Under the pieces are notes generated by a model that made no database searches, had not been told where the DNA came from, and saw only the letters and a list, made by a program, of their open reading frames with translations. A DNA stretch of 64,000 nt from contig OZ024785.1 of NCBI GenBank assembly GCA_964017065.1, positions 12,231,086 through 12,295,085 of the forward strand. Reading direction: 5' to 3'. Shown one piece after another: positions 1-10,120 of this stretch (positions within the stretch are counted from its first letter, which is position 1; each line of letters opens with the position of its first letter). Position numbers and translations under genes: made by a program. Source of the DNA: Haliclona indistincta (lineage: Eukaryota > Porifera > Demospongiae > Haplosclerida > Chalinidae).

Positions 1-502
1 TGCCAGGACTGCTGGAAAGACAACAGTACAATTTCAGTGTCACCATATCAACGGAGAGTTATTCCAAGGATTACCACATTTCACACAATCATCTGTAAAC
101 AGTGAGTTAAGTGCAACCACTAAAATTTAATTATTATTTTCCTATTTTAATGTATCAGTATTGGAATCAGTTGAAACGACTCTGACACCCACATGTGAGT
201 ACAATATCAGAAATATTATAGACAGTTAGGAACTAAATGAGAGTTTGACTTCACTGCTAATTACCACTTATTGCTATACATTGCACCAAATAATCTAAAC
301 ATGCTTTTCTCTCAATTTTTGAGTTTGCAAATAATTATTAACATGCAGCCAACCCACCACCTGATATACTGGCGCCACTAATAGCTGGGTGGGTTCTATT
401 CGGTGTTGCAGTTGCTGTAGTTGTTGTCGTTGCTGCATCTGCTATTGGATTCCTTGCGTGGAAAAAAGAGCCTGTAAAAGTTTAAGTATTTGAATCATAT
501 AC

Positions 503-635
503 TGATGAGCCCAAACCCGGATGGAACGAGATACAAGAGATAACCACCATTTTATTTTGTACAACATGTGTTACAATAATTGATCATCAATGAATATTAA
601 ATAGCATGAGTTTCATTACAAACAAAGCACTAACA
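503..635 (-). repeat. 3' LTR of the BEL/Pao element
   Basis: It is 133 bp and identical to 6375-6507. It ends TG...CA and is flanked outside by TATAC. On the coding (minus) strand this is the downstream LTR. Confidence 0.93.
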
Positions 636-716
636 TACCGCCGACCTAAGACGATATTAGTCTTACATACAATCAATCAATAAGATAAACAATACACAAA
701 CGTTAGTTCATAGTCT

Positions 717-3700
717 TCACTCCTCGTGTTGCAAGAGGAGAGCTACCTTGTTTACAGGTCTGACGTAGGTTCCATACTGAGTTTGTAACTTCACGACACG
801 AACGAATCCGTCATTACCACGATAAGTGTCGATGACTCTTCCTAGTGGCCAATTGCAGGGGGTTACCAACTTATCATCCTGGATCAGGGCTATGTCTCCA
901 ACAGATAAATTCCTTCTGGGATGGTGCCATTTATGATGCTTCCGTAGAGCTATGAGGTAGTCCCTGCTCCACAGCTGCCAAAAACGACGTACGAGATTCT
1001 GACATAAATACCACCGCTTGACCAAAGATACAGGCTGACAAGCACGTGATGAATCAGGAAGTGACATGAGGGGTCGTCCGATCAGGAAATGCCCTGGTGT
1101 GAGAGTGTCGATACCTTCGTTGCTGCTAGCTGTAACAACAAGAGGGCGGCTATTCAAGCACGCTTCTATCTGTGATAGAATTGTAGAGTATTCCTCAAAG
1201 GTGAGTTTCGTTTCTCCAATGATACGCTTGATATGATACTTTGTGCTCTTCACCGCGGCTTCCCACAGTCCTCCAAAATGAGGCGCCTTCTCCGGTATCA
1301 GTTTCCATTCAATTCGTTGAGAAGTACAAAATCGAGAGATCTTCTCATGCACTCGTTGGTCAGTCAGAAATTGTTCCAGATCTTTCAGCTCATTCTTTGC
1401 TCCCACGAAGTTAGTACCGTGGTCGCTTAACATCATCTTGGGTTTGCCTCTTCTAGCAATGAAGCGTCTCAAAGCTGAAATGAATGCCGCAGTTGTCAGA
1501 TCTGAAACTAACTCAATGTGGACAGCCTTGACAGTCAGCGACACGAATATGCAGATGTATGACTTAACAACAGTCGGCTTTCTTACGTACCCAAACTTTG
1601 TGTACACGGGGCCTGCATAATCCACTCCGGTGTTTTCAAACACGATATCAGGATGCACTCGTTCAACTGGCAATTGTCCCATTTGCTGTGGCTTTGGTCT
1701 CTCTGAACGACGAAGACAAACAATGCATTTGCGGACAACAGAACGCACAGACTTTCGACCACCTATTATGTGATACCTGGCATTCAAAGTAGAAATAACA
1801 AGAGTCAGACCTCCATGTAATAGTCTGAGGTGTTCCGATCGGATGATCAGCTTTGTTAACTGATGCTTACCAGACAAGATAACCGGGTGCATGGTTGTGT
1901 ATGCCAACTTGGACATCTGTGCTCTTCCAGAGACTCTCAGTAAACCAACAGAGTCTATAAAGGGGTGGAGACTTGCCAATGGGCTTCTTGCTCGAATGGC
2001 TTTGCCTGACTTTAGTCGCTTTATGTCTTCACCAAAGCACCTCTGTGAATAAGATAACCAGTAGTTTTCGGCAGAGACCAACTCTTGTACAGACAAAGTA
2101 GAAGACAGCTGTAGGTCGTCCTGGCTTCTCTTAAGGTTAGATACGAATCTCATTATCCATGCTGTGATACGAGTCAACTTAGTGTATGATGAGAAACGAT
2201 CCAAGGGTATCATCGGATCTTCGTCTCCTACGAATGTGACATGACAGGTTTCCCTGATCTCGCCAGTGACATCGTCAGGGGTTAACTCCTCTTGTGAGAG
2301 GGTTGGCCACTCGGATGATGATAATTTGAGCCAGTTAGGACCATTCCACCATAATTCGTGCTTGATCAGGTCATCTGGAAATAGGCCTCTTGAAGCACAG
2401 TCAGCTGGATTACTCTCTCCTGGTACGTGCCTCCATCTGGTTGGAGGTATGTGCTCAAGAATGAAGGAAATTCGATTCCCCACATAGGTTCGGAAGCGGT
2501 TAGGACTGCCATCCAGCCAATTCAAAACCACAGTGCTGTCAGTCCAAGCGTAAAGACTTTCAATGGGTATGTTCAAAGTCGATCTAACATGTACCAACAA
2601 TTTGGTGAGTACATATGCGCCACATAATTCTAGCCTTGGTATGGTAAGACGTTTCAACGGGGCAACCTTAGTCTTGGACGCAACCAGTGACACATGCACT
2701 CGTCCTTCACTGTCCACCATTCTTAGGTAAGCCACGGCAGCATAGGCACATTGTGATGCGTCGCTGAATCCGTGCAGTTGAATTGACTCGATCTTGGATT
2801 CTTTGGGGAAATAGTAGCGTGGAATGTGAATCTTGGAAAGAGACTCCAATTGTGAGCGCCAAATGGACCATTCATCAAGTATCTGTTCGGGTACTTCTTC
2901 ATCCCATTCTACTTTGGATTCCCATACTCTTTGGAGCAATATCTTGGCCTTTATCACTATAGGTGAAACAAATCCCAAGACGTCATAAATACTTGCTATT
3001 TCTGAAACCAAAGCTCTCTTGGTTGGTGATTCAAGTGATTGGTGTTTAGTGGTGTTGATACTGAAGTAATCAAGCACACAATGCCACTTAATTCCCAAGG
3101 TCTTGCTGTATACGTCGCTATGTTCTGTGATGGTGAGTGAAGTCTGTTCATCTCGCAACTCAGGCGGAACATCACGTAGGATTTGAGGGTTGCTCGAGTT
3201 CCATTTTCTCAATGTAAAGCCTGCCTTAGCAAACAACTCTTGTAATTGACGACGTAATTTCAGACCTTCTTGTACTGAGTCTGCTCCCGTAAGACAATCG
3301 TCGACATAGAATGCTTCTTCAACAACCTTGGCAGCTAAAGGATAATCCATTGTATAGTCTTCGGCATTCTGCTTGACTGCCATGTTAGCAATGAACGAGG
3401 AAGAAGAGATACCAAATGTTAATCTGGTCATCCTGTAATCTTGGAGCGTGTCTTCCGGACTCTCTCTCCACACAAATCGGTGAAGGTCACGATCAGCATC
3501 AGTCAATTCAATCGCTCTATACATTTTGCTAACATCGGCTACAACAGCAATACGATGCATTCTGAATCGAAGCAGCACTTCGATCAGAGAAGCATGAACA
3601 GTCGGGCCTACCATCAACGTGTCATTGAGTGACACTCCAGATGACGATTTCGCCGACGCATCGAAAACAGCACGAAACTTAGTAGTTGTGCTGGATGGTT

Positions 3701-6233
3701 TACAGACGACATGTACAGGCAAGTAGAATACATCGTGAGCTGGTTTGTTGAGATCATGGTAGGGGACTAATTCAGCATGCTTCAAATCGAAATATTCTCT
3801 CATAACATTACGAAATTCATTGAATTGATTCTTTGAACGCAGTGTACGCTCAAGAGAGAGAAATCGTTGAACTGCATGAGATCTAGACTCACCTAGACCC
3901 TTGACGTCGGTTCGTTTGGGGAGAGGTACTACAAATCTGCCATCTATAGTTCGACTCTGCATCGTCTTAAAGTGCTGAACAGCGCAACGCTCTTCAGGAC
4001 TCATGGCAGGCTCAGATAAAGGACTATCTTCGATTTCCCAAAACTTCCGCAGTAATTCATCTCCAGTGTTGCACGATACATGACAAGTCGCGATTCGAGG
4101 AATCGGTAATTGAGAATCTGTGTTACCAGCGAGAACCCATCCGAAACAGGTCTCAAAGGCAATGGGCATTCCAGGTGGACCACTCCGCCGACCGTGAAGT
4201 ATTACATCTACAAAAACATCGACACCAAGAAGCAAATCGATCTTTCCTGGAACACCAAACCCAGGATCAGCAAGATCAATTCCATCAAGGTGTTCCCACT
4301 CCTTGTTGAAAGAAATGGGTGAAAATGGAAGATCACACGTCACCTTGGGCACAATGATTGCGGTGACGTTGATATTTCGAAGTGGAGGTCGAGTGGCAGT
4401 GATGCAAAAATTAGTAATAGACTGGTTAGAACTCTGATGATGGAGTCCAGCTACTCCAGATATTCTAGCCCTTTGACTCACCCGTGGGAGTCTGAGAGAC
4501 TGAGCTAGCCTGGCTGAAACAAACGAGGCAGAGGACGCATTATCAAGCAAAGCTCTCGCTTCAACAGCGGTACCATCTGGTGCATGAATCAATACACGAG
4601 AAGTCATCATTAAAGCGTTTGACCTAAGCTGAATTGCAATATTCGATGAAACTTTATTGACTGTGTTTGCAGGATCGGGTGCAAAAGCAGGCGCCGAGGG
4701 GTTCATTGACGAGGAAGCTGGCTTGTGCGGTACGCCATCTGTATGCAAGAGAGTATGATGTGGTTTTTGACATCGCTTACACCGATGCGTAGAAGTGCAT
4801 TGCTTTACGAAGTGATTTGGAGTTAGACAATTCATACACAAACTATTGGATTTCACTGTATTGATCTTTGATTCATGAGACATGTCTCTAAACCTCGGAC
4901 AAGAATACAGTGGATGTTTGTCGGGCTTGCACAGAGTACATTGGCTAGAAGTTACTTCAGCATTACCGGCATGTGAAGCTACATTTCCCCCCTTAGAGAA
5001 ACCATGCTTGTGATGGGGTGGGTCTGGTCTAACATTCCTTGTATCTACCATGGATTCAGTGGCTCGAGCACGGAGGTCTAAGAAAGCAAGAATCTCCTCA
5101 TAAGGAGGGACTTCATCACATTTTTGGCTATGCTTTTGCCACTCAAACATGGTACACTTGTCTAGTTTCAACTCTATTGCTGAGGTTATGAAAGGACCCG
5201 ACGGATCACTCCCCATTGATCTTAATGCACGCAAGTGTTGTAATAGTGTGTCGTGCAACTTACGAATTTCTTTCCCGGTTCCCTCCTTCAGTGGGGGTAT
5301 TTCCAAAATCGTCTTCACATGTGCTTGGTGAATTATTCGAGGGCGATCATATCTGGTAGTCAGGCACTTGACAGCTTCTTGGTAGTCATCCCCTGTATGA
5401 GAAAGCCCCTCTATCACTGACTTTGCCGATCCTTCCTTCAAAGCTTGTTGCAAATAAACCAACTTTTCAGAGTCGGACAAATCAGTGCGATCGTGTACGG
5501 AGATAGAGAACTGTTCCCAAAACTTTCTCCAAGACAGAACGTTCCCGTTAAAGATAGGAGTCTCCAACTTTGGCAGTCTCATACCTTTGGGTCCAGAACT
5601 TGGGGGTGCAGTGGTGACAGCAAGTGTTGAGCGCGCATCCATCTCTTGCTTGATCTGGAGAGAAGTGGCGAACAATTCCTGTTCAAGGTGAGCATGCTTT
5701 GCGACGAAATCATGTCCATCATCTACGTTAAGTTCAAACAGTTTGCTATTGACTTCTGCTAATTCTCGCTTGTAATCTTGCAATTGCTCTTCATGTTGCT
5801 TCAGCACTGGAATCTCAACAGTACGACCTGCCCAGGACTTAATGACCTCCTTTGCACCGATCAAGAGTTTCTCCAAACGCGCAAGCTTCCTGCCAATCAC
5901 TCTTTGCTCGCCAGCATCTCTGGGTCTACTCTCAATGGAATCCACCAAGGCCATTAAACGAACAGAGCAATCACCTACTGTGTCAAGAACCTCGTCCAAC
6001 TGGGCTTGCTCATTAGCTAGAGCAGTGTCGTCTTCAATCAGGTCTACCACTTTTCGATGGCATTCGATGAACTCTTCGCTAGCGTTGTTTAGCCTTTTCA
6101 ATAGGTGCTTGGCAGTGTTAAAAGTTGCGGGCGTCGGTGGATCTTTCTCAAGATTCGACAAACGATTGAAAATGTGTGTTATAGAACCTTTGGCAGTGCC
6201 TCTTCTCCTTTTCTTGGAAGTAAGATCCGCCAT
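717..6233 (-). CDS. BEL/Pao Gag-Pol polyprotein
   Basis: This is the single-frame Gag-Pol of a BEL/Pao retrotransposon, used for reverse transcription and integration. The first ATG in frame is at 6233 (MADLTSKKRRRG), giving about 1,838 aa; the frame stays open upstream but without an ATG. Domains in order: a Gag-like region with the WRKFWEQF block typical of DUF1759; zinc knuckles (CTLCKPDKHPLYSC, then CMNCLTPNHFVKQC); an aspartic protease region with ALLDNASSASFV, so the usual D-[ST]-G is replaced by DNA; reverse transcriptase with the YVDD box; an RNase H-like segment (FSDAS); an H2C2 zinc region and an integrase core with DYAGP, SDHGTNF and APHFGGLWEAAV. No envelope-like frame is seen. 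The frame is unbroken, so the element may be active or only recently silenced. Confidence 0.93.
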   Translation of the reverse strand: MADLTSKKRRRGTAKGSITHIFNRLSNLEKDPPTPATFNTAKHLLKRLNNASEEFIECHRKVVDLIEDDTALANEQAQLDEVLDTVGDCSVRLMALVDSIESRPRDAGEQRVIGRKLARLEKLLIGAKEVIKSWAGRTVEIPVLKQHEEQLQDYKRELAEVNSKLFELNVDDGHDFVAKHAHLEQELFATSLQIKQEMDARSTLAVTTAPPSSGPKGMRLPKLETPIFNGNVLSWRKFWEQFSISVHDRTDLSDSEKLVYLQQALKEGSAKSVIEGLSHTGDDYQEAVKCLTTRYDRPRIIHQAHVKTILEIPPLKEGTGKEIRKLHDTLLQHLRALRSMGSDPSGPFITSAIELKLDKCTMFEWQKHSQKCDEVPPYEEILAFLDLRARATESMVDTRNVRPDPPHHKHGFSKGGNVASHAGNAEVTSSQCTLCKPDKHPLYSCPRFRDMSHESKINTVKSNSLCMNCLTPNHFVKQCTSTHRCKRCQKPHHTLLHTDGVPHKPASSSMNPSAPAFAPDPANTVNKVSSNIAIQLRSNALMMTSRVLIHAPDGTAVEARALLDNASSASFVSARLAQSLRLPRVSQRARISGVAGLHHQSSNQSITNFCITATRPPLRNINVTAIIVPKVTCDLPFSPISFNKEWEHLDGIDLADPGFGVPGKIDLLLGVDVFVDVILHGRRSGPPGMPIAFETCFGWVLAGNTDSQLPIPRIATCHVSCNTGDELLRKFWEIEDSPLSEPAMSPEERCAVQHFKTMQSRTIDGRFVVPLPKRTDVKGLGESRSHAVQRFLSLERTLRSKNQFNEFRNVMREYFDLKHAELVPYHDLNKPAHDVFYLPVHVVCKPSSTTTKFRAVFDASAKSSSGVSLNDTLMVGPTVHASLIEVLLRFRMHRIAVVADVSKMYRAIELTDADRDLHRFVWRESPEDTLQDYRMTRLTFGISSSSFIANMAVKQNAEDYTMDYPLAAKVVEEAFYVDDCLTGADSVQEGLKLRRQLQELFAKAGFTLRKWNSSNPQILRDVPPELRDEQTSLTITEHSDVYSKTLGIKWHCVLDYFSINTTKHQSLESPTKRALVSEIASIYDVLGFVSPIVIKAKILLQRVWESKVEWDEEVPEQILDEWSIWRSQLESLSKIHIPRYYFPKESKIESIQLHGFSDASQCAYAAVAYLRMVDSEGRVHVSLVASKTKVAPLKRLTIPRLELCGAYVLTKLLVHVRSTLNIPIESLYAWTDSTVVLNWLDGSPNRFRTYVGNRISFILEHIPPTRWRHVPGESNPADCASRGLFPDDLIKHELWWNGPNWLKLSSSEWPTLSQEELTPDDVTGEIRETCHVTFVGDEDPMIPLDRFSSYTKLTRITAWIMRFVSNLKRSQDDLQLSSTLSVQELVSAENYWLSYSQRCFGEDIKRLKSGKAIRARSPLASLHPFIDSVGLLRVSGRAQMSKLAYTTMHPVILSGKHQLTKLIIRSEHLRLLHGGLTLVISTLNARYHIIGGRKSVRSVVRKCIVCLRRSERPKPQQMGQLPVERVHPDIVFENTGVDYAGPVYTKFGYVRKPTVVKSYICIFVSLTVKAVHIELVSDLTTAAFISALRRFIARRGKPKMMLSDHGTNFVGAKNELKDLEQFLTDQRVHEKISRFCTSQRIEWKLIPEKAPHFGGLWEAAVKSTKYHIKRIIGETKLTFEEYSTILSQIEACLNSRPLVVTASSNEGIDTLTPGHFLIGRPLMSLPDSSRACQPVSLVKRWYLCQNLVRRFWQLWSRDYLIALRKHHKWHHPRRNLSVGDIALIQDDKLVTPCNWPLGRVIDTYRGNDGFVRVVKLQTQYGTYVRPVNKVALLLQHEE

Positions 6234-6374
6234 AACTGTCAGAGTAATGAAGGCGCCACGTGATGATTCACGGCGCAAACGAATTCCAATCAAACAACGA
6301 GTGAAAACTTCCTATCCGAGTCAGGACCAAATGAAGCGATAGTTCTTTCTATATCCGGCTCGGTGGACCAATTA

Positions 6375-6507
6375 TGATGAGCCCAAACCCGGATGGAACG
6401 AGATACAAGAGATAACCACCATTTTATTTTGTACAACATGTGTTACAATAATTGATCATCAATGAATATTAAATAGCATGAGTTTCATTACAAACAAAGC
6501 ACTAACA
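6375..6507 (-). repeat. 5' LTR of the BEL/Pao element
   Basis: It is 133 bp and identical to 503-635. It is followed outside by the target duplication TATAC (6508-6512) and inside, after four bases, by a tRNA-like primer binding site. Confidence 0.93.
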
Positions 6508-6702
6508 TATACCTTGACTGTATCTTATTCATGTTGTCACAGATCACCTTCTGCACATACATCACCAACTAAAATAGCTGTAGTATAAATACTCTTTCTG
6601 TACTAGATGTTTTTGCATGCTTTTCTAATTGTGTCTGATCATTATTAATAACTGAAAGTTATGAATTGACAATAAATGTGATTGAATTGACTGGCAACCA
6701 AT

Positions 6703-6826
6703 TGAATTGACAATTGGTTGCCAGATTGAGGGATGTCAAATGCACCCAAAATTCTGCAAATACTTCAAACAAAAACTCTCATCATAAACAGCAGGTTGTT
6801 CAACAACACACAAGGAACCAATGCTG
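6703..6826 (+). pseudogene. Relic of a beta-helix gene, first part (unit 1)
   Basis: The segment from ATTGGTTGCCAGATTGAGGG onward matches the intact gene near 11,710 (about codons 392-430) closely, but carries small deletions and stops. The next part of the same ancestral gene resumes at 9725, so the relic is split by about 2.9 kb of inserted repeats. Matching relics follow the other FN3 copies at 21,709 and 28,593. Confidence 0.8.
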
Positions 6827-7275
6827 TGACTACTCATGGATAATGGCAGGACGATTCATTGTCTATACGTCCATGCGTGATTCATTGTCCATCCATGATT
6901 TTGTCATTATCCATGATTTTGTCATTGTCAATGACAAAATCTATGGTTATGTAATACAAATAAACTGCTAATAACTCCATGGGCAGAATTACCAACACAC
7001 GACAACACAACCTCTACTGCTCTTCACACACTTGTAGCTAGATACAACCATGTCTTTTTTCTAAACAAAATCACGCCATTACTCAAAAATGTCTGACTCC
7101 GCATTTCTGCAAACTGTTCAACATACATACACTAGAGCCAGTTAGCTACTGAAACCTAATTTCACCAAACCCTCTTAACTAGCTCTGGTATTACAATTTT
7201 TAATGAGATTTTACCGCCTATTTACCTAAGTAGTTAGCACGGACATAGATATTATATACTACCAAGAGTTCATTA
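6827..7275. other. Non-coding flank shared by the three tandem units
   Basis: This stretch holds a CATTGTCCATGATTTTGTC-type simple repeat (about 6855-6945) and a segment with ACTAGAGCCAGTTAGCT. Both recur near 21,860-22,160 and 28,740-29,010. I see no gene in it. Confidence 0.5.
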
Positions 7276-7914
7276 CCTAAGAGTATGCAACCGTCAATAG
7301 AGAGTTTTAGTTACACGTTTATTTGCACTAACGGTAAACGTCTGGCAATGCTGACGTCACAAATTAGCACGTGATCCACCGTTAACCCCAGCCTCACGTT
7401 CAATTTTCCCGTTACAACGGCTGGCACCTGGTTTTCCCGTATGGTTTTCAAAGACTTCTCGCTTCTCTCGTCTAGCTTTCCTGCACGTTAGTTATAAGCT
7501 AGCACAAAGCCACATGCTTTAGGTGTCTGTTTTTGTGTGTTTTACGTGTGCCTACAAAATACTGTGCGCGCTACAGTGTTGTATACGTACACGACTAGAT
7601 TGCCTTCTTCGCGTGTACACAAGTTTACAAAATAAGTGGTGACGTCACTGAACCAGCCGTTGACGTTCAGCCGTTTGGCGTGAACGGCTAACTAAAACTC
7701 TCTAATATACCCCCTAGGACGGCGTTGGACATTTTCTACGTCACAAGTTTATACAGCAGAAAGCATTAGGGCTTCTATGCTAATGATATCCACAGTTGTG
7801 TAATGATATTCACAACAGTAGTAATGATAATCATCCCTGTGTATAGGTAAACTTGTGACGCAGAAAATGTCCAACGCCGTCCTAGGGGTATATTGACGGT
7901 TGCATACTCTTAGG
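7276..7914. mobile_element. Foldback/TIR element with long inverted ends, itself interrupted
   Basis: The left end begins CCTAAGAGTATGCAACCGTC and continues, after an interruption at 7299-7703, into CCCCCTAGGACGGCG. The right arm (about 7846-7914) is its reverse complement and ends in TACTCTTAGG. Arms are about 70 bp. No transposase frame is present, so this is a non-autonomous DNA element. Confidence 0.8.
7299..7703. mobile_element. 405-bp MITE nested in the arm of another element
   Basis: Terminal inverted repeats AGAGAGTTTTAGTTA / TAACTAAAACTCTCT bound the element. The flanking bases AAT are duplicated on both sides. The undisrupted opposite arm of the host element (CCGTCAATATACCCC) shows the empty site. 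A 3-bp target duplication fits PIF/Harbinger- or CACTA-like transposition; the family is not certain. Confidence 0.8.
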
Positions 7915-8020
7915 TGTACTCTGAATAAAGACAACACAGTGAAGTTGCAAGCAAGTAGCCAAGATTCATGTTGCTGACCGAGACAGGCGCCAAAATCTGT
8001 TTTTTTTCTATTGCATATAT

Positions 8021-8198
8021 ACAGTTGTTTGCGAAGATTTTGCATAACGGAAGCGAAAGCGGAAGTGTGACAATGGCCAATCAAATTCACTTTTCGTCAC
8101 GTGTACAGCTTCAGTTAGTCACGCCTACGTGCGTTTGATTGGCCAACGTCATACTTCCGCTTTCGCTTCCGTTATGCAAGATCTTCGCAAACAACTGT
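8021..8198. mobile_element. Hairpin MITE with about 62-bp arms
   Basis: ACAGTTGTTTGCGAAGATTT... at 8021 reappears as its reverse complement ending ...CGCAAACAACTGT at 8198, with only a few mismatches and a loop of about 55 bases. No coding content is seen. Confidence 0.8.
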
Positions 8199-8267
8199 AC
8201 ATAGATGACTTCGGTGTGAACTCTCACCTCATTAAACGCGAGGCAATCATGGTAGGCGTGCCTAGGT

Positions 8268-8608
8268 CGAGCGTTTGAGTTACACCCCTTTGGGGTCAGT
8301 GCTGCCTTCTTTCGTGTGATAAAGCAAGAAAACTATAAAATCAGAGGCCTGGGTTGCTTGAAGAGCGATTACTACTCCCAAAGTTTAAATCTGAGGCCTG
8401 AAGAGCGATTGCTACGCCCAAAAGACACGCCTGTACTACGCCGTGGCTTTTGGGTGTAGCCGCCGCTCTTCAGGCCTCAGATTTAAAGTTTGGGAGTAGT
8501 AATCGCTCTTCAAGCAACCCAGGCCTCTGATTTTATAGTTTTCTTGCTTTATCACACGAAAGATTAGAAGGCAGCACTGACCCCAAAGGGGTGTAACTCA
8601 CACGCTCG
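8268..8608. mobile_element. 341-bp near-perfect palindrome (foldback element)
   Basis: The left arm begins CGAGCGTTTGAGTTACACCC and the right arm ends GGGTGTAACTCACACGCTCG. Arms of about 165 bp pair almost completely around a short centre near 8438. Nothing in it codes. Such a structure would form a long hairpin or cruciform. Confidence 0.88.
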
Positions 8609-8614
8609 AAAAAT

Positions 8615-8679
8615 CGTCAAACGCAAAATCTGGGACAATCGCCAAAATTTTGCCCACCAAAATTTCTAGCTATACGGTA
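8615..8679. mobile_element. Right-end fragment of a TACCGTA-type MITE
   Basis: The end CACCAAAATTTCTAGCTATACGGTA resembles the right end of the MITE at 60489-60697. The left end is not recognisable here, perhaps replaced by the neighbouring palindrome. Confidence 0.55.
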
Positions 8680-9012
8680 GTTGGGCGTGGTATTGGGATA
8701 TGCTAGCTACAAGGTATCATGGTATCAATAGATATATATTAGATGGTCATGTATCATAGGTGGCAAAACAGCTGGTATTAGGAAGTTAAGCTGGTATTAG
8801 GTATTACTACCAGAATAAATTTTTACTGTGTGCGCATGCGTGCGAGTAGAGCTGAAGTACAATATCCTTACAATATTCACTATATCTATTGATAATTATA
8901 GTGAATACTAGGGTGCTCACGAGGCCTGTCGCACTCCTTGAAATCAAACGATATCTATAGAGAAAAATAGGGAGGGAGGAAGAGAGAGAGGATACGTCAG
9001 ACTCTAAAACAA

Positions 9013-9061
9013 GAGTGAGTGAGTGAGTGAGTGAGTGAGTGAGTGAGTGAGTGAGTGAGTG
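9013..9061. repeat. (GAGT)n microsatellite, unit 1
   Basis: About 12 tandem GAGT copies. The same repeat with the same flank (GACTCTAAARCAAGAGT) occurs at 22,412 and 32,989, so it predates the tandem multiplication of the locus. Confidence 0.95.
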
Positions 9062-9344
9062 AATGGATAATGACTCAGAACAAAACTTGTGATACCTTAT
9101 AACAGCTATTACAGTACAGCTATTTTTGATTCATAAATTGTCCTTATGGCTATTGACTTGAAGACACATTCCAAGCTATTCATACGACTAAAATGATACC
9201 AATAGCATGACTTAACTTCCAAAGAAATTAATAATTATTGAAAAAGAAAGGACATTGCATAAAGATGATGAAGGAGGGTTAAAGGCCAGTACTGTATTAA
9301 GAGAAGGCAGAGCATGCGTCAGCATCAATGAGATGTATTTTGTA

Positions 9345-9724
9345 ATGGATAATGGATCGACCTACAGTACACTAACAGATGGTAGGATAATGGATCGACC
9401 TACAGTACAGTAACAGATGGTAGGATAATGGATCGACCTACAGTACAGTAACAGATGGTAGGATAATGGATCGACCTACAGTACAGTAACAGATGGTAGG
9501 ATAATGGATCGACCTACAGTGCAGTAACAGATGGTAGGATAATGGATCGACCTACAGTACAGTAACAGATGGTAGGATAATGGATCGACCTACCGTACAG
9601 TAACAGATGGTAGGATAATGGATCGACCTACAGTACAGTAACAGATGGTAGGATAATGGATCGACCTACAGTACAGTAACAGATGGTAGGATAATGGATC
9701 GACCTACAGTACAGTAACAGATGG
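9345..9724. repeat. 38-bp minisatellite, about 10 copies (unit 1)
   Basis: The unit starts TAGGATAATGGATCGACCTA and ends AGTAACAGATGG. Copies start every 38 bases (9383, 9421, 9459 and so on) with very few changes. The array abuts the second part of the beta-helix relic. Homologous arrays lie at 22,829-23,247 and 33,276-33,578. Confidence 0.95.
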
Positions 9725-10036
9725 ATTCTACTACTGTAAAAATATCACAATATCCGATTCCACTATCTCAGATAACAATATGACAACGATCACTCTTATT
9801 GAATCCAATATAAGGTTCAAAAAAGAAATGAGTGTGTTTATTAACGAGGATATAAAATGCCATTTCAGTTATGTTCTCTCAACTGGCGCTTGTGACTGTG
9901 ACAAATTCTTACATGATTAACCATGTCATAATGTTTCTGCCTCTCCATACGAGTTTGTAAGACCAGTTGACTGTTGGTTTACCTATGTCAATGACACTCA
10001 ATGTATAACAGGTACCATCAATTGTCCTTCAAACTA
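9725..10036 (+). pseudogene. Relic of a beta-helix gene, second part (unit 1)
   Basis: It begins at sequence equal to codons about 438-467 of the intact gene (AACAATATGACA...), then jumps to the region around codon 700 (VLSTGACDC, WFTYVNDTQC). Roughly 230 codons are deleted between. In-frame stops follow (KFLHD then stop). It is the continuation of the relic at 6703. Confidence 0.85.
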
Positions 10037-10120
10037 GTAGCACCAGATCCTCCAATAGAGAAGGTACCAGCTGGTCTTAGCACATGCCCCTAATTGCTAA
10101 CTTGTTAGTTGTAGTTTGTA

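Larger units (their letters stand above)
503..6507 (-). mobile_element. Complete BEL/Pao LTR retrotransposon
   Basis: The element has two 133-bp LTRs (503-635 and 6375-6507) that read identically, TG...CA ends on both, and a 5-bp target duplication TATAC (498-502 and 6508-6512). The uninterrupted site survives in FN3 copies B and C (CATACACCTTGAC), which confirms the borders. The coding strand is minus. A candidate primer binding site, TGGTCCACCGAGCCGG, lies at 6355-6370, four bases inside the 5' LTR. One long open frame fills the interior. Identical LTRs and an unbroken frame indicate recent insertion. The LTRs are short for this superfamily. Confidence 0.95.
1..6588 (+). pseudogene. FN3-domain membrane protein, copy A, 3' end, broken and interrupted by a retrotransposon
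   Basis: Only the last exons are in the window: the end of a fibronectin III exon (1-101), a short linker exon near 158-193, the transmembrane exon (about 350-484) and the last exon (6543-6588, ending TAA). The membrane exon reads PPPDILAPLIAGWVLFG and then a run of V/A, a typical single-pass helix. Compared with copy B near 21,000, three lesions are visible. Ten bases are missing in the FN3 exon (around 45-55), shifting the frame into an early stop. The AG before the linker exon is lost. The donor after the membrane exon reads TTAAGT instead of GTAAGT. A BEL/Pao element (503-6507) sits in the last intron. I call it a pseudogene with fair confidence; rescue by alternative splicing cannot be excluded. 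Confidence 0.75.

Noticed and set aside
5842..6342. 166-aa plus ORF opposite the BEL/Pao frame
   Set aside because: It is antisense to the Gag-like region and codes no recognisable protein.
9345..9724. Regular repeats resembling a CRISPR array
   Set aside because: The 38-bp copies are contiguous with no unique spacers, in a eukaryotic gene context; this is a minisatellite.
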